A stretch of 64,000 nucleotides of DNA from Thysanoteuthis rhombus (Eukaryota > Mollusca > Cephalopoda > Oegopsida > Thysanoteuthidae). Of this stretch, positions 1-12,989 are shown one piece after another. Within the stretch, counting starts at the first letter, position 1; each line of letters starts with the position of its first letter. The notes below the pieces were generated by a model. That model saw only the letters and a program-made list of their open reading frames with translations. It did not search any database and was not told where the DNA came from. The stretch is taken from positions 52,273,868-52,337,867 of the forward strand of contig OY735206.1 in assembly GCA_963457665.1 (NCBI GenBank). Direction: 5' to 3'. Made by a program: the position numbers and the translations under genes.

Positions 1-22
1 TATATATATATATATATATATA
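1..22. repeat. (TA)n microsatellite, cut by window edge
   Basis: Uninterrupted TA dinucleotides from the first base. The left end is outside the window, so the true length is unknown. Confidence 0.95.
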
Positions 23-879
23 AAATCAATTTGTGTGAAAAAAGATGGTCGCAAGTAATAATAAAGCACAGGGACTACCACACTAAATGCTGATTTTGTA
101 ATGGATATGTCAATTTTTATCAAGTTTTTTAATTCGTTCCTTAACTTTAAATCGCAATGCTTGTGGCAGAAATATAAGTTTTTCGTTATTATAGATTAAA
201 CCATAACTTTTACGAAATATAGCAATAAAATGGAACGATAAGCTGTGAAACAAAATTATTTGTTTGGTGTATTTTTATCAGTAATGACAATAGATTAAAT
301 ATCATTATTGTAGCCGATCCTTATATTTTGCTCGCTACTGATTTAAGTATGTACCTTACGGGGAGTCAGTATCGGCTCATTCCTAATAACGGCAACTAAA
401 CATTCAAATAGGATTGATTCATTCAAGACGTCGGAAGTAATCAAATCTCTGTGCTTACAACGATTAACAATGTTTGGATTCATTCAACGGAAATCCGTGA
501 ACAGTAACGACCCTCCTCTTTAAAAGTAAGGATTGCAGTATTGCTAAGTAAATTCAGATTATTGTCTCAAACTACTAACCAGATACTGCGTTTGTGTTGA
601 TATTTTTTCTCAAGAGCTTTTGCCCAAATTCATAAAATTACTTGAAAAAAAAAAAAATTAAGAGATAGGATGACCTTAACATCGGCCTAATTTAGTAGAG
701 ATAATATAGGCACTCTATATATTAATTGAGAAGCGATTTTATGAATTGGGGTTAAAGCCCACCAGAAAAAATATATCAACCTAAAGAAAGTACATGGGTA
801 GTAGTTTGAGTCAATAAATTCAATTTTTGAAGTTATGCTTAGTAAAACTGGAACAATTACCTTCGAAGGGGAGGGGGGG
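23..879. other. AT-rich intergenic DNA, no gene seen
   Basis: No long open frame, RNA gene or clear repeat is visible. A short poly-A run lies near 645-657 and a poly-G run near 870-879, just before the LINE fragment. Confidence 0.6.
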
Positions 880-1285
880 GTGTCATTGAGTTGCGTTCAG
901 AGATGAGTGACCCTAAGCATGTGATCACTGCATGGAACCTAAACAAGAGTCTGACTCGCAAACTGAAAACCATGCAACACGCACATGAGAGAATCATGTT
1001 CAACCTCACATGGAGAGATCACAAGACAGCACAGTATATAAGGAAGAACACGGGTGTTAGAGACATCATAGAATCTATTAGAGAACTCAGATGGCAATGG
1101 ACAGGCCATGTTGCAAGAATGACGTACAACCGATGGACATCACGACTTACAACATGGATACCCAGAGATCACATGTGAAACTGGGGCCGACAGAACACAA
1201 GATGGAGAGATAAACTAGACAAATTTAGAAGATACTGGCTCCGTGACGCACACGATAGAGAAGTATGATGATGATGATGATGATG
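880..1285 (+). mobile_element. RTE-like non-LTR retrotransposon, C-terminal/3' fragment
   Basis: The frame opening at 891 reads like the region C-terminal to the reverse transcriptase in RTE-type LINEs. It shows a helical stretch with TRKLKTMQHAHERIMF, then RDIIESIRELRWQWTGHVAR, NRWTSRLTTWIPRDH, and after a stop at 1,176-1,178 RWRDKLDKFRRYWLRDAHDRE. Only the last ~130 codons of the ORF remain, and it carries stops, so it is a dead 5'-truncated copy. It ends in an (ATG)n run at 1,265-1,285. Short microsatellite tails rather than poly-A are typical of RTE-clade elements. The family call rests on remembered motif patterns, not on a search. Confidence 0.75.
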
Positions 1286-1310
1286 GGTATAAACCTTCCT
1301 TAGAATTTCA

Positions 1311-1561
1311 AATGGCAGTGGGCTGGCCATGTTGCAAGAATGGCGGACAACCAATGGACATCGCAATTCACGACATTGATCCCCAGAAATCACATGCACA
1401 ACCGAGGCTGGCAGAATATTTGATGGAGAGATGAGATAGACAAATTCAGAAAATACTGGCCCCTCGACGCCCATGATAGAGAAGTGTGGCGAATCCTGGG
1501 GAAAGTCTATGTCCAACGACAGACGTTAAAAGACTGCTGCTGCTGCTGATGATGATGATGA
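1311..1561 (+). mobile_element. Second RTE-like LINE 3' fragment
   Basis: Translating across one or two frame changes gives WAGHVARMADNQWTSQFTT, then WRDEIDKFRKYWPLDAHDRE and VWRILGKVYVQRQTLKD. This is the same block as the fragment just upstream but reaches further 3'. It again ends in a trinucleotide tail, (CTG)n then (ATG)n, at about 1,535-1,561. The two copies are direct, adjacent and separated by about 25 bp after the first (ATG)n tail. They are either a tandem duplication of the 3' end or two independent insertions. Confidence 0.7.
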
Positions 1562-3599
1562 AATAAGACTCCTGGAGTGGTAGCTTGGATGAATTTATCC
1601 TATTAAATGTTTCAAGTTTCCTAACCCCTAAAACTTCTGGTAGCCTATATTATGGAATTGACTAACTGGAATTACAAACCTCCATTCGAAGAGTTGTGAT
1701 ATCGGTGGCCTCTTTTTTTCTTTGAAAAAGGAATTTATGGAACTGGAGTCGACACTATCACCCGAACGTGTTTACACTTGATGTTCATATTCTAATCAAT
1801 TAAATTATGGCTATACATTGTCACAAATTGTTTTTTTTTATGCTAAGGTGGCCGATAAACGCTGCCATACAGTATCTTCGTCTTTAATTCCGGCAAACGT
1901 ACTACTTTATTTAATATTTTAATTGGTGACATGTCGGCCTTGCTGTTCAAAGCGGTTTTCAAACTGAATTAGGAACGTTACAAAATTTCTCAAGAATTTT
2001 TTTTTTCATTCTCGTGGTGCAATTGTTATCATTGCCGTGCTACTTAGGATGTCATTAAAACAGCTACTTATATAATGAACATTGTGATTATTTTTGCAAG
2101 TTTCTTTGTCCATAACAATTAACTCTATCCACTCAAAGGTAATGATTTTGCTGATGAAAAAAATCTCCTACTCATAATTTAAAACAACGGACTCTCCCAC
2201 TGAAACGAGTCCTGTGGTTTCTTTTCCAAAAACCATCTTCTGAAAATCAAAATATAATCGTGAATCGTAGTATGCACACCTACTCAGTAAAGTTTTAACA
2301 ACACATTCTTCCATTCTTCAGCAATTGCTATCAAAGAGAAAGAAAAGTGATGTTTGTGACTTTTAGAGTTTCTATGATCTCGGAAAAAAATTATTAAGTA
2401 CATATACACCGTTTTGAATAAACAAAGTCATTCTTCCTTCTACTCTCAACCTGTACTGCCGATTGACCACCATTCTCCATTTTGTATTCCCCTCCTCTCT
2501 TTGATATCATACGAAGCCCCCCTCGAATCAGTAAACATTTATTTTCTCTTTTACTCTCCATTTCAAGTCTATTAAGTCCCAGCTGCTTATTTCCAGCAGC
2601 ACTTACGCCGATAGCTGAAAAGGTGAGTACAAAAATGTATCCATTTTTGCATGAATTTATATTGTAAATCAAACTCCCTCACTTAAAAAAAAACATATTT
2701 GGGGGGTAATTTTCAAAAACTAATTTACTGCAAACCTTACCCGCAGTCACAGTGGCACACATTGAAACTTACACGAGTTTGTGTTGTGTGGTTTCTGCGG
2801 TAGGCTATCACATACAGACCGACGGACAGACATATTTTTGGCGAATTTAAATAAAATGATGAAACTTTGCAAAAAGAAAAGGTAGTCATAATATAATTTA
2901 TTGATATCATAATATTACGAGTAATTAAAAGTGAAACGAAAACAAGCAAGGAAATTCAGAACTTTTCACGAGGCTTGGAGAAACAGAACTATTAGTTTTT
3001 TTTAACATGCCTCCAAGTACCTTATACATGAATCGTCCTTTTTTTATTCAAGTCAACTACAAAACATATGCACTCATATTATCTTGATCTGTCAACCATT
3101 CATTTTTCAACTCGTACTCTGATTTATAATGGATGATAATGTTCACTCTCATCGTCTTCTCTTATTCGTGTATTTGTGAAAGTTCGTGACTATGTCCGCC
3201 TTCTCTTCCCAAATGGTACATTGCAACCGGAGATGAATTTTCAAAATACCCCCAAAATGTTCAGGATTAGAGTGTGGAAAAAATCTGGGGTGATTTGTAA
3301 CATTCTGAGGGGTTTCGAAGTGTGGGCGTTCTATCTATCTATGTCTGGACTTTAATATTCAACTCCATGCTTGTGTTCCAAATTATAAAACGCTGTGATG
3401 TCATTTTTATTCAGTTCACTTTTATTCTTTGAAAGAAGTTTTGTCTGTTCATATACTGACGACACTATTTTTTGTAAGTTATTTTTATTTTTTTACATGT
3501 AAATCATTTTCACAAAACCAAAATTTCAGAGAGGGTTGAGGGTGAAGGGGTTTCCATTTACGATGCAACCTATACTGCTGAAACTTTACTGCATGGATG
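1562..3599. other. AT-rich intergenic DNA, no gene seen
   Basis: Both strands show only short chance frames, the longest about 90 codons around 2,394-2,672, with no recognisable domain, no paired splice signals and no conserved motif. Several T-runs occur. I see no tRNA-like or terminal-inverted-repeat structure. Confidence 0.55.
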
Positions 3600-4960
3600 A
3601 ATCATTTTTCCAAGACACGAAATTTGAAGGGAACTTTGTTTTTCGCTTTTGGGGGTCAAAATCAAGGGGGTAGTTTTTTTTTTTACTTACAGGGATCTAA
3701 ATCGAGTGAAAGATTTTCAAATTTTAGGGTTCAAAATCGAAGGGATTGCTTTTAATTTTTAGAGTTTAAGACTGAAGGGAGTTTTTTTTCACCCCTGAAG
3801 GAACAAAATCAAGGGAAAGACTTTTTCAATTTTATGGATCATAATCTGGAAGAATTTTTTTTTCTCTCAAAATCGAGTGAAAAATGTTTTTCCACTTTTA
3901 GGTGTCAAACTCCAAGGAGAACTTGAGAAAAATTGAAAATTGTGAGGGAACTTTCTTTTCATTCTTAAGTGTCAGAATCGAGAAGGAACATTTTTTTTCC
4001 CAGTTTTGGATGTGGGAATTGAGAGAGATTTTTTCAACTTCACAGATCAAAATCGAGTCAGATTTAGAAAAAAACCTTTTGGAGATTGAAATTGATGGAA
4101 GTCATTTTTTTTTCAATTATATATATATATATTTTACTTCTAGGGGTCAAAACAGAGAGGCATTTTCTTTTCACTTTTAGGGGTTAGAATATACGGTTCA
4201 AAGTAGAGTAGAATTTATTTTGTACTTCTAGGGGTCAGTATCGAGGGATCTTTAATTCTTGGGGTCACAATCGGCGTGGGAGAATTTTTTTCATTTTCAG
4301 TGTTCAAAATCGAGGGGTAACTTCTTTCACTTTTAGAGGTTAAAATCGAGGAGGATGATCTCCTTTTCTATTTTTGGACGCAAAAATTCGAGGAAGTTTC
4401 TTTCAATTATGTAAGGGTGAAAATCAAGGGGATATTTTTTCACTTTTAGGGGTCAAAATTGAGTGGGCACTTTTTTTCATTCGTAGACTCAAAATCGTGG
4501 CAGAACTTATTTTCTGCTTTTATGATTAAGATCAAAAGAGATTTTTTTCACTTTTAGCGGTAAGAATCGAGAAAGAATTCTTGTATCTTTTAGTGGTTAG
4601 AATCAACTTCTTTTCCCATCTCTTGGTCAAAATCGTGGAAGAACTTTTTTTTTTTACTTTCAGGGGCCAAATCGAGGGCGGATTTTTCTCAAAGTTAGAA
4701 GTCAAAATTTTCACTTTTCGGATTCCCAATCAGGCTTGGGGAACTTTTTTCTCATATAGGGGTCAAAATTGTGAGAGTATATTTTTTTTTACCAGTAGGA
4801 AAGAGGACACTTTATTTTAAACTTTTAGCAGTCAAAATCGATGTGAAGGTTTTTTCTTTAGAGGGCAAATTCGATCGAGAATAGTTTTCACTTCTAGGTG
4901 TCAAAAGCAAGGGGGAAACCTTTCTCTCTTTCTGAGGTCAGAAGCGAAGCCTTTTTGCAT
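3600..4960. repeat. Degenerate ~36-bp minisatellite, T-rich
   Basis: A unit of poly-T, then CACTTTTAGGGGTCAAAATC, then a GAGGG-type purine tract recurs throughout. In the clearest part (about 4,436-4,600) successive units are 35-36 bp. Elsewhere spacing drifts to about 45 bp and point changes are common, so the array looks old. Roughly 30 or more units are present. Because 36 is divisible by three, several 65-92 codon frames stay open on both strands (for example 3,902-4,180 and 4,581-4,820). They have the low-complexity composition expected of a repeat and are not called as genes. Confidence 0.75.
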
Positions 4961-4979
4961 TTCTCAATCAACAAGGGCT

Positions 4980-5100
4980 GCGAAATGGCCGAGTGGGTAA
5001 TATTGCGGAGAATGGACAATTTGTGTTCTCTTATCCCTAATGCCCATGGGAAAAGCATGATTCATTCCCCCCCCCCTTGTCTATTGGTAAAATAACGCAG
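4980..5100 (+). mobile_element. Possible tRNA-derived SINE head (weak)
   Basis: At about 4,986 the sequence ATGGCCGAGTGGG matches the start and A-box of Leu/Ser-type tRNAs. About 60 bp downstream, ATGATTCATTCC near 5,057-5,069 resembles a decayed B-box. The intervening spacing fits a tRNA with a variable arm, but I could not draw a convincing cloverleaf. It could be a degraded SINE head, a tRNA pseudogene or chance. Confidence 0.3.
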
Positions 5101-5860
5101 GATGAAATGAGTAAAGCCGCTTCGGATGCTTGTCGCACAATATAAACGAGCTGAAGAAGTAGTAATGGGATATATGGAGCCCAAGCAGAGACGGTTGAAA
5201 CCGTAGCCGGTGTAGGGGCACTACTAACTTTACTTATCACGATCAAGAACTTACTTGGAATGCTGTTCGTCTTAACCTAGTGGAATTAGTTCTATTCAAC
5301 TTCCGAAAAAACAGGTTTGCTTAGTCACTCAATAGAATGACCAACACCTTTTAACAGCGTATCGTGTTGGGGGTAATCAATTAAAAAAAATGGAAAGAAG
5401 GGTGAGTAACTTCTCTCTCCTTTTGTTGGTCAGTGATCACTAAAAAGCAACCACGAATGTTGACAGAAACAAGCTAAAGGACCAATTTAGCAAAAAACAC
5501 ACATGATAAATTTAACGCTCCCACTAAATGAACAAATGTTTTCCTTGGCATGATAAGGAGTAAATGCTGAAATTTAATCCTTCTACCTCCAATGTTGCAG
5601 CTCATTTGCGGAATGCATACATGCATAGCCAGCCAGCAGACTAACTTAAAAACTGAAGAAACGATTGTTGATAGTTTTGATTGATAATTTCTAACAAAAA
5701 AAAAGGGCAAATTATTTTAACCATATCATTCCTTTGCATTCATAGCCGCCCTTTTTAATTAATTGATGAATTCATTTATTTATATCCAACAACTTTTAAA
5801 GGGTCCACTTAGCACAGTGCATTTTGTAATGGAAGCATGAAATGTTGTACAATTATAACC
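5101..5860. other. Left flank of the satellite, no gene seen
   Basis: Unique-looking sequence with no long frame. At about 5,186-5,206 a GGTTGAAACC hairpin-like word occurs. The change into the 64-bp array is abrupt at 5,861. Confidence 0.55.
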
Positions 5861-8740
5861 AAAGGCAGTCCAAGATAGAGAATGGATATTGAGCCATCAT
5901 GAATCTGAACCTACAATTAAAGTCAAAGGCAGTCCGAGATAGAGAATGGATATTGAGCCATCATGAATCTGAACCTAAACTTAAAGTCAAAAGCAGTCCA
6001 AGATAGAGAAAGCATATTGAGCCATCATGAATCTGAACCTACACTTAAAGTCAAAAGCAGTCCGAGATAAAGAATGGATATTGAGCAAACGTGAATTTGA
6101 ACCTACACATAAAGTCAAAGGCAGTCCGAGATAGATAATGGATATTAAGCACTCGTGAATATGAACCTACACTTGAAGTCAAAAGCAGTCCGAGATAAAG
6201 AATGGATATTGAGCCATCGTGAATCTGAACCTACACTTAAAGTCAAAGTCAGTCTGAGATAGAGAATGGATATTGAGCCATCATGAATCTGAACCTACAC
6301 TTAAAGTCAAAGGCAGTCCGAAATAGAGAATGGATATTGAGCCATCGTGAATCTGAACCTACACTTAAAGTCAAAGGCAGTCCAAGATAGAGAATGGATA
6401 TTGAGCCATCATGAATCTGAACCTAAACTTAAAGTCAAAGGCAATCCGAGATAGAGACAGCATATTGAGCCATCATGAATCTGAACCTACACTTAAAGTC
6501 AAAGGCAGTCCCAAATAGAGAATGGATATTGAGCCATCATGAATCTGAACCTACACATAAAGTAAAAAGCAGTCCAAAATAGAGAATGGATATTGAGCAA
6601 ACATGAATTTGAACCTACACATAAAGTCAAAGGCAGTCCAAAATAAAGAATGGATATTGAGCCATCGTGAATCTGAACCTACACTTTAAGTCAAAAGCAG
6701 TCCGTGATAAAGAATGGATATCAAGCCATCGTGAATATGAACCTACAGTTAAAGTCGAAGGCAATCCGAAACAGAGAATGGATAGTGAGCCATCATGCAT
6801 ATGAACTTACGCTTAAAGTCAAAAGCAGTCCCAGATAGAGAATGGATATTGGGCCATCATGAATCTGAACATACACTTAAAGTTAAGGGCAATCTGAGAT
6901 AGAGAAGGGATATTGAGCAATCATGAATCTGAACCTACACTTAAAGTCAAAGGCAGTCCCAGATAGAGAATGGATATTGAGCCATCATGGATCTGAACCT
7001 ACACTTAAATCAAAGGCAGTCCCAGATAGAGAATGAATATTGAGCCATCATGAATCTGAACCTACACTTAAAGTCAAAGGTAGTCCCAGATACAGAATGG
7101 ATATTGAGCCATCATGAATATGAACCTGCACTCAAAGTCAAAGGCAGTCCGAAATAGAGGATGGATATTGAACCGTCATGAATCTGAACCTTCACATAAA
7201 GTCAAAGGCAGTCCGAGATAGAGAATGGATATTGAGACATCATGAATCTGAACCTACACTTAAAGTTAAAGGCAGTCCGAGATAGAGAATGGATATTGAG
7301 ACATCATGAATCTGAACCTACACTTGAAGTCAAAGGCAGTCCCAAATAGAGAATGGATATTGAGCCATCATGAATATGAACTTACGCTTAGAGTCAAAGG
7401 CAGTCCTAAATAGAGAATGGATATTGAGCCATCATGAATCTGAACCTACACTTAAACTCAATGGCATTCCAAGATAAGGAATGGATATTGAGCCATCATG
7501 AATCTGAACATACACTTGAAGTCAAAGGCAGTCCCAAATAGAGAATGGATATTGAGCCATCATGAATCTGAACCTACACTTTGAGTCAAAGGCAGTCTGA
7601 GATAGATAATGGATATTGAGCAATAATGAATCTGAACCTACACTTAAAGTCAAAGGCATTCAAAGATAGAGAATGGATATTGAGCCATCATGAATCTGAA
7701 CCTACACTTAAAGTCAAAGGCAGTCTGAGATAGAGAATGGATATTGAGCCATCATGAATCTGAACCTACACTTAAAGTCAAAGGCAGTCCCAAATAGAGA
7801 ATGGTTATTAAGCCATCATGAATCTGAACCTATCCTTAAAGTTCAAGGCAGTCCGAGATAGAGAATGATATTGAGCCATCATGAATCTGAACCTACACTT
7901 AAAGTCAAAAGCAGTCCGAGAAAAAGAATGGATATTGAACCATCATGAATCTGAACCTACACTTAAAGTTAAAGGCGGTCCGAGATAGAGAATGGATATT
8001 GAGACATCATGAATCTGAACCTACACTTAAAGTCAAAAGCAGTCCGAGATAAAGAATGGATATTGAGCCATCATGAATATGAACTTATGCTTAGAGTCAA
8101 AGGCAGTCCGAAATAGAGGATGGATATTGAGACATCTTGAATCTGAACCTACACTTAAACTCAATGGCAGTTCGAGATAAGGAATGCATATTGAACCATC
8201 ATGAATCTGAACATACACTTGAAGTAAAAGGCAGTCTAAAATAGAGAATGGATATTGAGCCATCATGAATCTGAACCTACACTTTAAGTCAAAGGCAGTC
8301 TGAGATATAGAATGGAAATTGAGCCATCATGAATCTGAACCTACACTTAAAGTCAAAGGCAGTCCCAGATAGAGAATGGATATTGAGCCATCATGAATCT
8401 GAACCTACACTTAAAGTCTAAGGCAGTCCCAGATAGAGAATGGATATTGAGCCATCATGAATCTGAACCTACACTTAAAGTCAAAGGCAGTCCGAGATAG
8501 AGAATGGATATTGAGACATCATGAATCTGAATCTACACCTGAAGTCAAAGGCAGTCCAAAACAGAAAATGGATATTGAGCCATCATGAATATGAACTTAC
8601 GCTTAAAGTCAAAGGCAGTCCGAGATAGAGAATGGATATTGAGCTATCATGAATCTGAACCTACACTTAAAGTCAAAGGCAGTCCGAAATAGAGAATGGA
8701 TATTGAGCCATCGTGAATCTGAACCTACACTTAAAGTCAA

Positions 8741-10410
8741 AGGCAGTCCGTAATAAAAAATGGATATCAAAACATCGTGAATATGAACCTACAGTTAAAG
8801 TCGAAGGCAGTCCGAGATAGAGAATGGATATTGAGCCATCATGAATCTGAACCTACACTTAAAGTTAAAGGCAGTCCATGATAGAGAAAGCATATTGAGC
8901 CATCATGAATCTGAACCTACACTTAAAGTCAAAGGCAGTCCCAGATAGAGAGTGGATATTGAGCCATCATCAATCTGAACCTACACTTTAAGTCATAGGC
9001 AGTCTGAGATAGAGAATGGATACTGAGCCATCATGAATCTGAACCTACACTTAAAGTCAAAGGCAGTCCCAGATAGAAAATGGATATTGAGCCATCATGA
9101 ATCTGAACCTACACTTAAAGTCAAAGGCAGTCCCAGATAGAAAATTGATATTGACCCATCATGAATCTGAACCTACACTTAAAGTCAAAGGCAGTCCGAA
9201 ATAGAAAATGGATATTGAGCCATCATGAATCTGAACCTACACATAAAGTCAAAGGCAGTCCGAGATAGAGAATGGATATTGAGCCATCATGAATCTGAAC
9301 CTACACTTAAAGTCAAAGGCAGTCCGAAATAGAGAATGGATATTGAGCCATCGTGAATCTGAACCTACACTTAAAGTCAAAGGCAGTCCGTAATAAAAAA
9401 TGGATATCAAAACATCGTGAATATGAACCTACAGTTAAAGTCGAAGGCAGTCCAAAATAGAGAATGGATATTGAGCCATCATGAATCTGAACCTATACTT
9501 AAAGTTAAAGGCAGTCCAAGATAGAGAAAGCATATTGAGCCATCATGAATCTGAACCTACACTTAAAGTCGAAGGCAGTCCCAGATAGAGAATGGATATT
9601 GAGCCATCATGAATCTGAACCTACACCTAAAGTAAAAGGCAGTCCGAAACAGGGAATGGATATTGAGCCATCGTGGATCTGAACCTACACTTAAAGTCAA
9701 AGGCAATCCGTAATAAAAAATGGATATCAAAACATCGTGAATATGAACCTACAGTTAAAGTCGAAGGCAGTCCGAGATAGAGAATGGATATTGAGAGATC
9801 ATGAATCTGAACCTACACCTAAAGTCAAAGGCAGTCCAAAACAGAGAATGGATATTGAGCCATCATGAATATGAACTTACGCTTAAAGTCAAAGGCAGTC
9901 CGAGATAGAGAATGGATATTGAGCCATCATGAATCTGAACCTACACTTAAAGTCAAAGGCAGTCCGACATAGAGAATGGATATTGAGCCATCATGAATCT
10001 GAACCTACACTTAAAGTCAAAGGCAGTCCGTAATAAAAAATGGATATCAAAATATCTTGAATATGAACCTACAGTTAAAGTCGAAGGCAGTCCGAGATAG
10101 AGAATGGATATTGAGCCATCATGAATCAGAACCTACACTTAAAGTTAAAGGCAGTCCAAGATAAAGAAAGCATATTGAGCCATCATGAATCTGAACATAC
10201 ACTTAAAGTCAAAGGCAGTCCGAGATAGAGAATGGATATTGAGCTATCATGAATCTGAACCTACACTTAAAGTCAAAGGCAGTCCGAAATAGAGAATGGA
10301 TATTGAGCCATCGTGAATCTGAACCTACACTTGAAGTCAAAGGCAGTCGGTAATAAAAAATTGATATCAAAACATCGTGAATATGAACCTACAGTTAAAG
10401 TCGAAGGCAG
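8741..10410. repeat. 640-bp (10-monomer) higher-order repeat with 320-bp half period
   Basis: A marked variant pair (CGTAATAAAAAATGGATATC followed by ACAGTTAAAGTCGAAGG) occurs with TAATAAAAAA at 8,751, 9,391, 9,711, 10,031 and 10,351. The spacings are exactly 640, 320, 320 and 320 bp. A second marker, AGAAAGCATATTGAGCC, sits at about 8,886, 9,526 and 10,166, exactly 640 bp apart. The true repeat is therefore ten monomers, with a five-monomer internal similarity. Related variant monomers recur at 10,991 and 12,143. Confidence 0.85.
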
Positions 10411-10912
10411 TCCGATATAGAGAATGGATATTGAGCCATCATGAATATGAACTTACACTTAAAGTCAAAGGCAGTCCAAGATAGAGAATGGATATTGAGC
10501 CATCGTGAATCTGAACCTACACATAAAGTCAAAGGCAGTCCGAATTGGAGAATGGATATTGAGCAAACGTGAATTTGAACCTACACCTAAAGTCAAAGGC
10601 AGTCCGAGAGAGAGAATGGATATTGAGCCATCATGAATCTGAACATACACTTAAAGTTAAAGGCAGTCTGAGATAGAGAATGGATATTGAGCAAACGTGA
10701 ATATGAACCTACACATAAAGTCAAAGGCAGTCCGAGATAGATAATGGATATTAAACCATCGTGAATATGAACCTACACTTAAAGTCAAAAGCAGTCCGAA
10801 ATAAACAATGGATATTGAGCCATCGTGAATCTGAACCTACACATAAAGTAAAAAGCAGTCTGAAACAGAGAATGGATATTGAGTAAACGTGAATTTGAAC
10901 CTACACATAAAG

Positions 10913-12440
10913 TCAAAGGCGGTCCAAAATAGAGAATGGATATTGAGCAATCGTGAATCTGAACCTACACTTAAAGTCAAAGGCAGTCCGTAATAAAGAA
11001 TGGATATCAAGCCATCGTGAATATGAACCTACAGTTAAAGTCGAAGGCAATCCAAAACAGAGAATGGATATTGAGCCATCATGCATATGAACATACACAT
11101 AAAGTCAAAGGCAGTCCGAGATAGAGAATGGATATTGAGCCATCATGAATATGAACTTACGCTTAAAGTCAAAGGCAGTCCGAAATAGTGGATGGATATT
11201 GAACTGTCATGAATCTGAACCTACACTTAAAGTCAAAAGCAGTCCGAGATAGAGAATGGATATTGAGCCATCATGAATCTGAACCTACACCTAAAGTTAA
11301 AGGCGGTCCGAGATAAAGAATGGATATTGAGCCATCATGAATATGAACTTACGCCTAGAGTCAAAGGCAGTCCGAAATAAAGGATGGATATTATGACATC
11401 ATGAATCTGAACCTACACTTAAACTCAATGGCAGTCCGAGATAAGGAATGCATATTGAGCCATCATGAATCTGAACATACACTTGAAGTCAAAGGCAGTC
11501 CAAAATAGAGAATGGATATTGAGCCATAATGAATCTGAACCTACACTTTAATTCAAAGGCAGTCCCAGATAGAGAATGGATATTGAGCCATCATGAATCT
11601 GAACCTACACTTAAAGTCAAAAGCAGTCCCAAATAGAGAATGGATATTGAGCCATCATGAATCTGAACCTACACTTAAAGTCAAAGGCAGTCCGAGATAG
11701 AGAATGGATATTGAGACATCATGAATCTGAACCTACACCTGAAGTCAAAGGCAGTCCGAAACAGAGAATGGATATTGAGCCATCATGAATATGAACTTAC
11801 GCTTAAAGTCAAAGGCAGTCCGAGATAGAGAATGGATATTGAGCCATCGTGAATCTGAACCTACACTTAAACTCAAAGGCAGTCCGAGATAGAGAATGGA
11901 TATTGAGCCATCATGAATCCGAACCTACACTTAAAGTCAAAGGCAGTCCCAGATAGAGAATGGATATTGAGCCATCATGAATCTGAACCTACACTTAAAG
12001 TCAAAGGCAGTCCCAGATAGAAAATGGATATTGAGCCATCATGAATCTGAACCAACACTTAAAGTCAAAGGCAGTCCAAAATAGAGAATGGATATTGAGC
12101 AATCGTGAATCTGAACCTACACTTAAAGTCAAAGGCAGTCCGTAATAAAGAATGGATATCAAGCCATCGTGAATATGAACCTACAGTTAAAGTCGAAGGC
12201 AATCCAAAACAGAGAATGGATATTGAGCCATCATGCATATGAACATACACTTAAAGTCAAAGGCAGTCCGAGATAGAGAATGGATATTGAGACATCATGA
12301 ATCTGAACCTACACCTGAAGTCAAAGGCAGTCCGAAACAGAGAATGGATATTGAGCCATCATGAATATGAACTTACGCTTAAAGTCAAAGGCAGTCCGAG
12401 ATAGAGAATGGATATTGAGCCATCATGAATCTGAACCTAC
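10913..12440. repeat. Satellite sub-blocks duplicated at 1,152 and 576 bp
   Basis: The three-monomer block at 10,913-11,098 recurs almost unchanged at 12,065-12,250, an offset of 1,152 bp (18 monomers). A neighbouring block from about 11,690 (ACACCTGAAGTC, then CCGAAACAGAG, then AACTTACGC) recurs 576 bp (9 monomers) later from about 12,266. Both offsets are exact multiples of 64. Confidence 0.8.
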
Positions 12441-12989
12441 ACTTAAACTCAAAGGCAGTCCGAGATAGAGAATGGATATTGAGCCATCATGAATCCGAAC
12501 CTACACTTAAAGTCAAAGGCAGTCCCAGATAGAGAATGGATATTGAGCCATCATGAATCTGAACCTACACTTAATGTCAAAGGCAGTCCCAGATAGAAAA
12601 TGGATATTGAGCCATCATGAATCTGAACCAACACTTAAAGTCAAAGGCAGTCCAAAATAGAGAATGGATATTGACCATCATGAATCTGAACCTACACTTA
12701 AAGTCAAAAGCAGTCCCAGATAGAGAATGGATATTGAGCCATCATGAATCTGAACCTACACTTAAAGTCAAAGGCAGTCTGAGATAGAGAATGGATATTG
12801 AGCCATCATGAATCTGAACCTACACTTAAAGTCAAAGGCAGTCCGAGATAGAGAATGGATATTGAGCTATCATGAATCTGAATCTACACTTAAAGTCAAA
12901 GGCAGTCCCAAATAGAGAATGGATATTGAGCCATCATGAATCTGAACCTACACTTAAAGTCAAAGGCAGTCTGAGATAGAGAATGGTTA

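Noticed and set aside
1169..1516. Minus-strand 115-codon frame with a His run
   Set aside because: It is antisense to two LINE fragments, and the His run is the complement of the (ATG)n tail.
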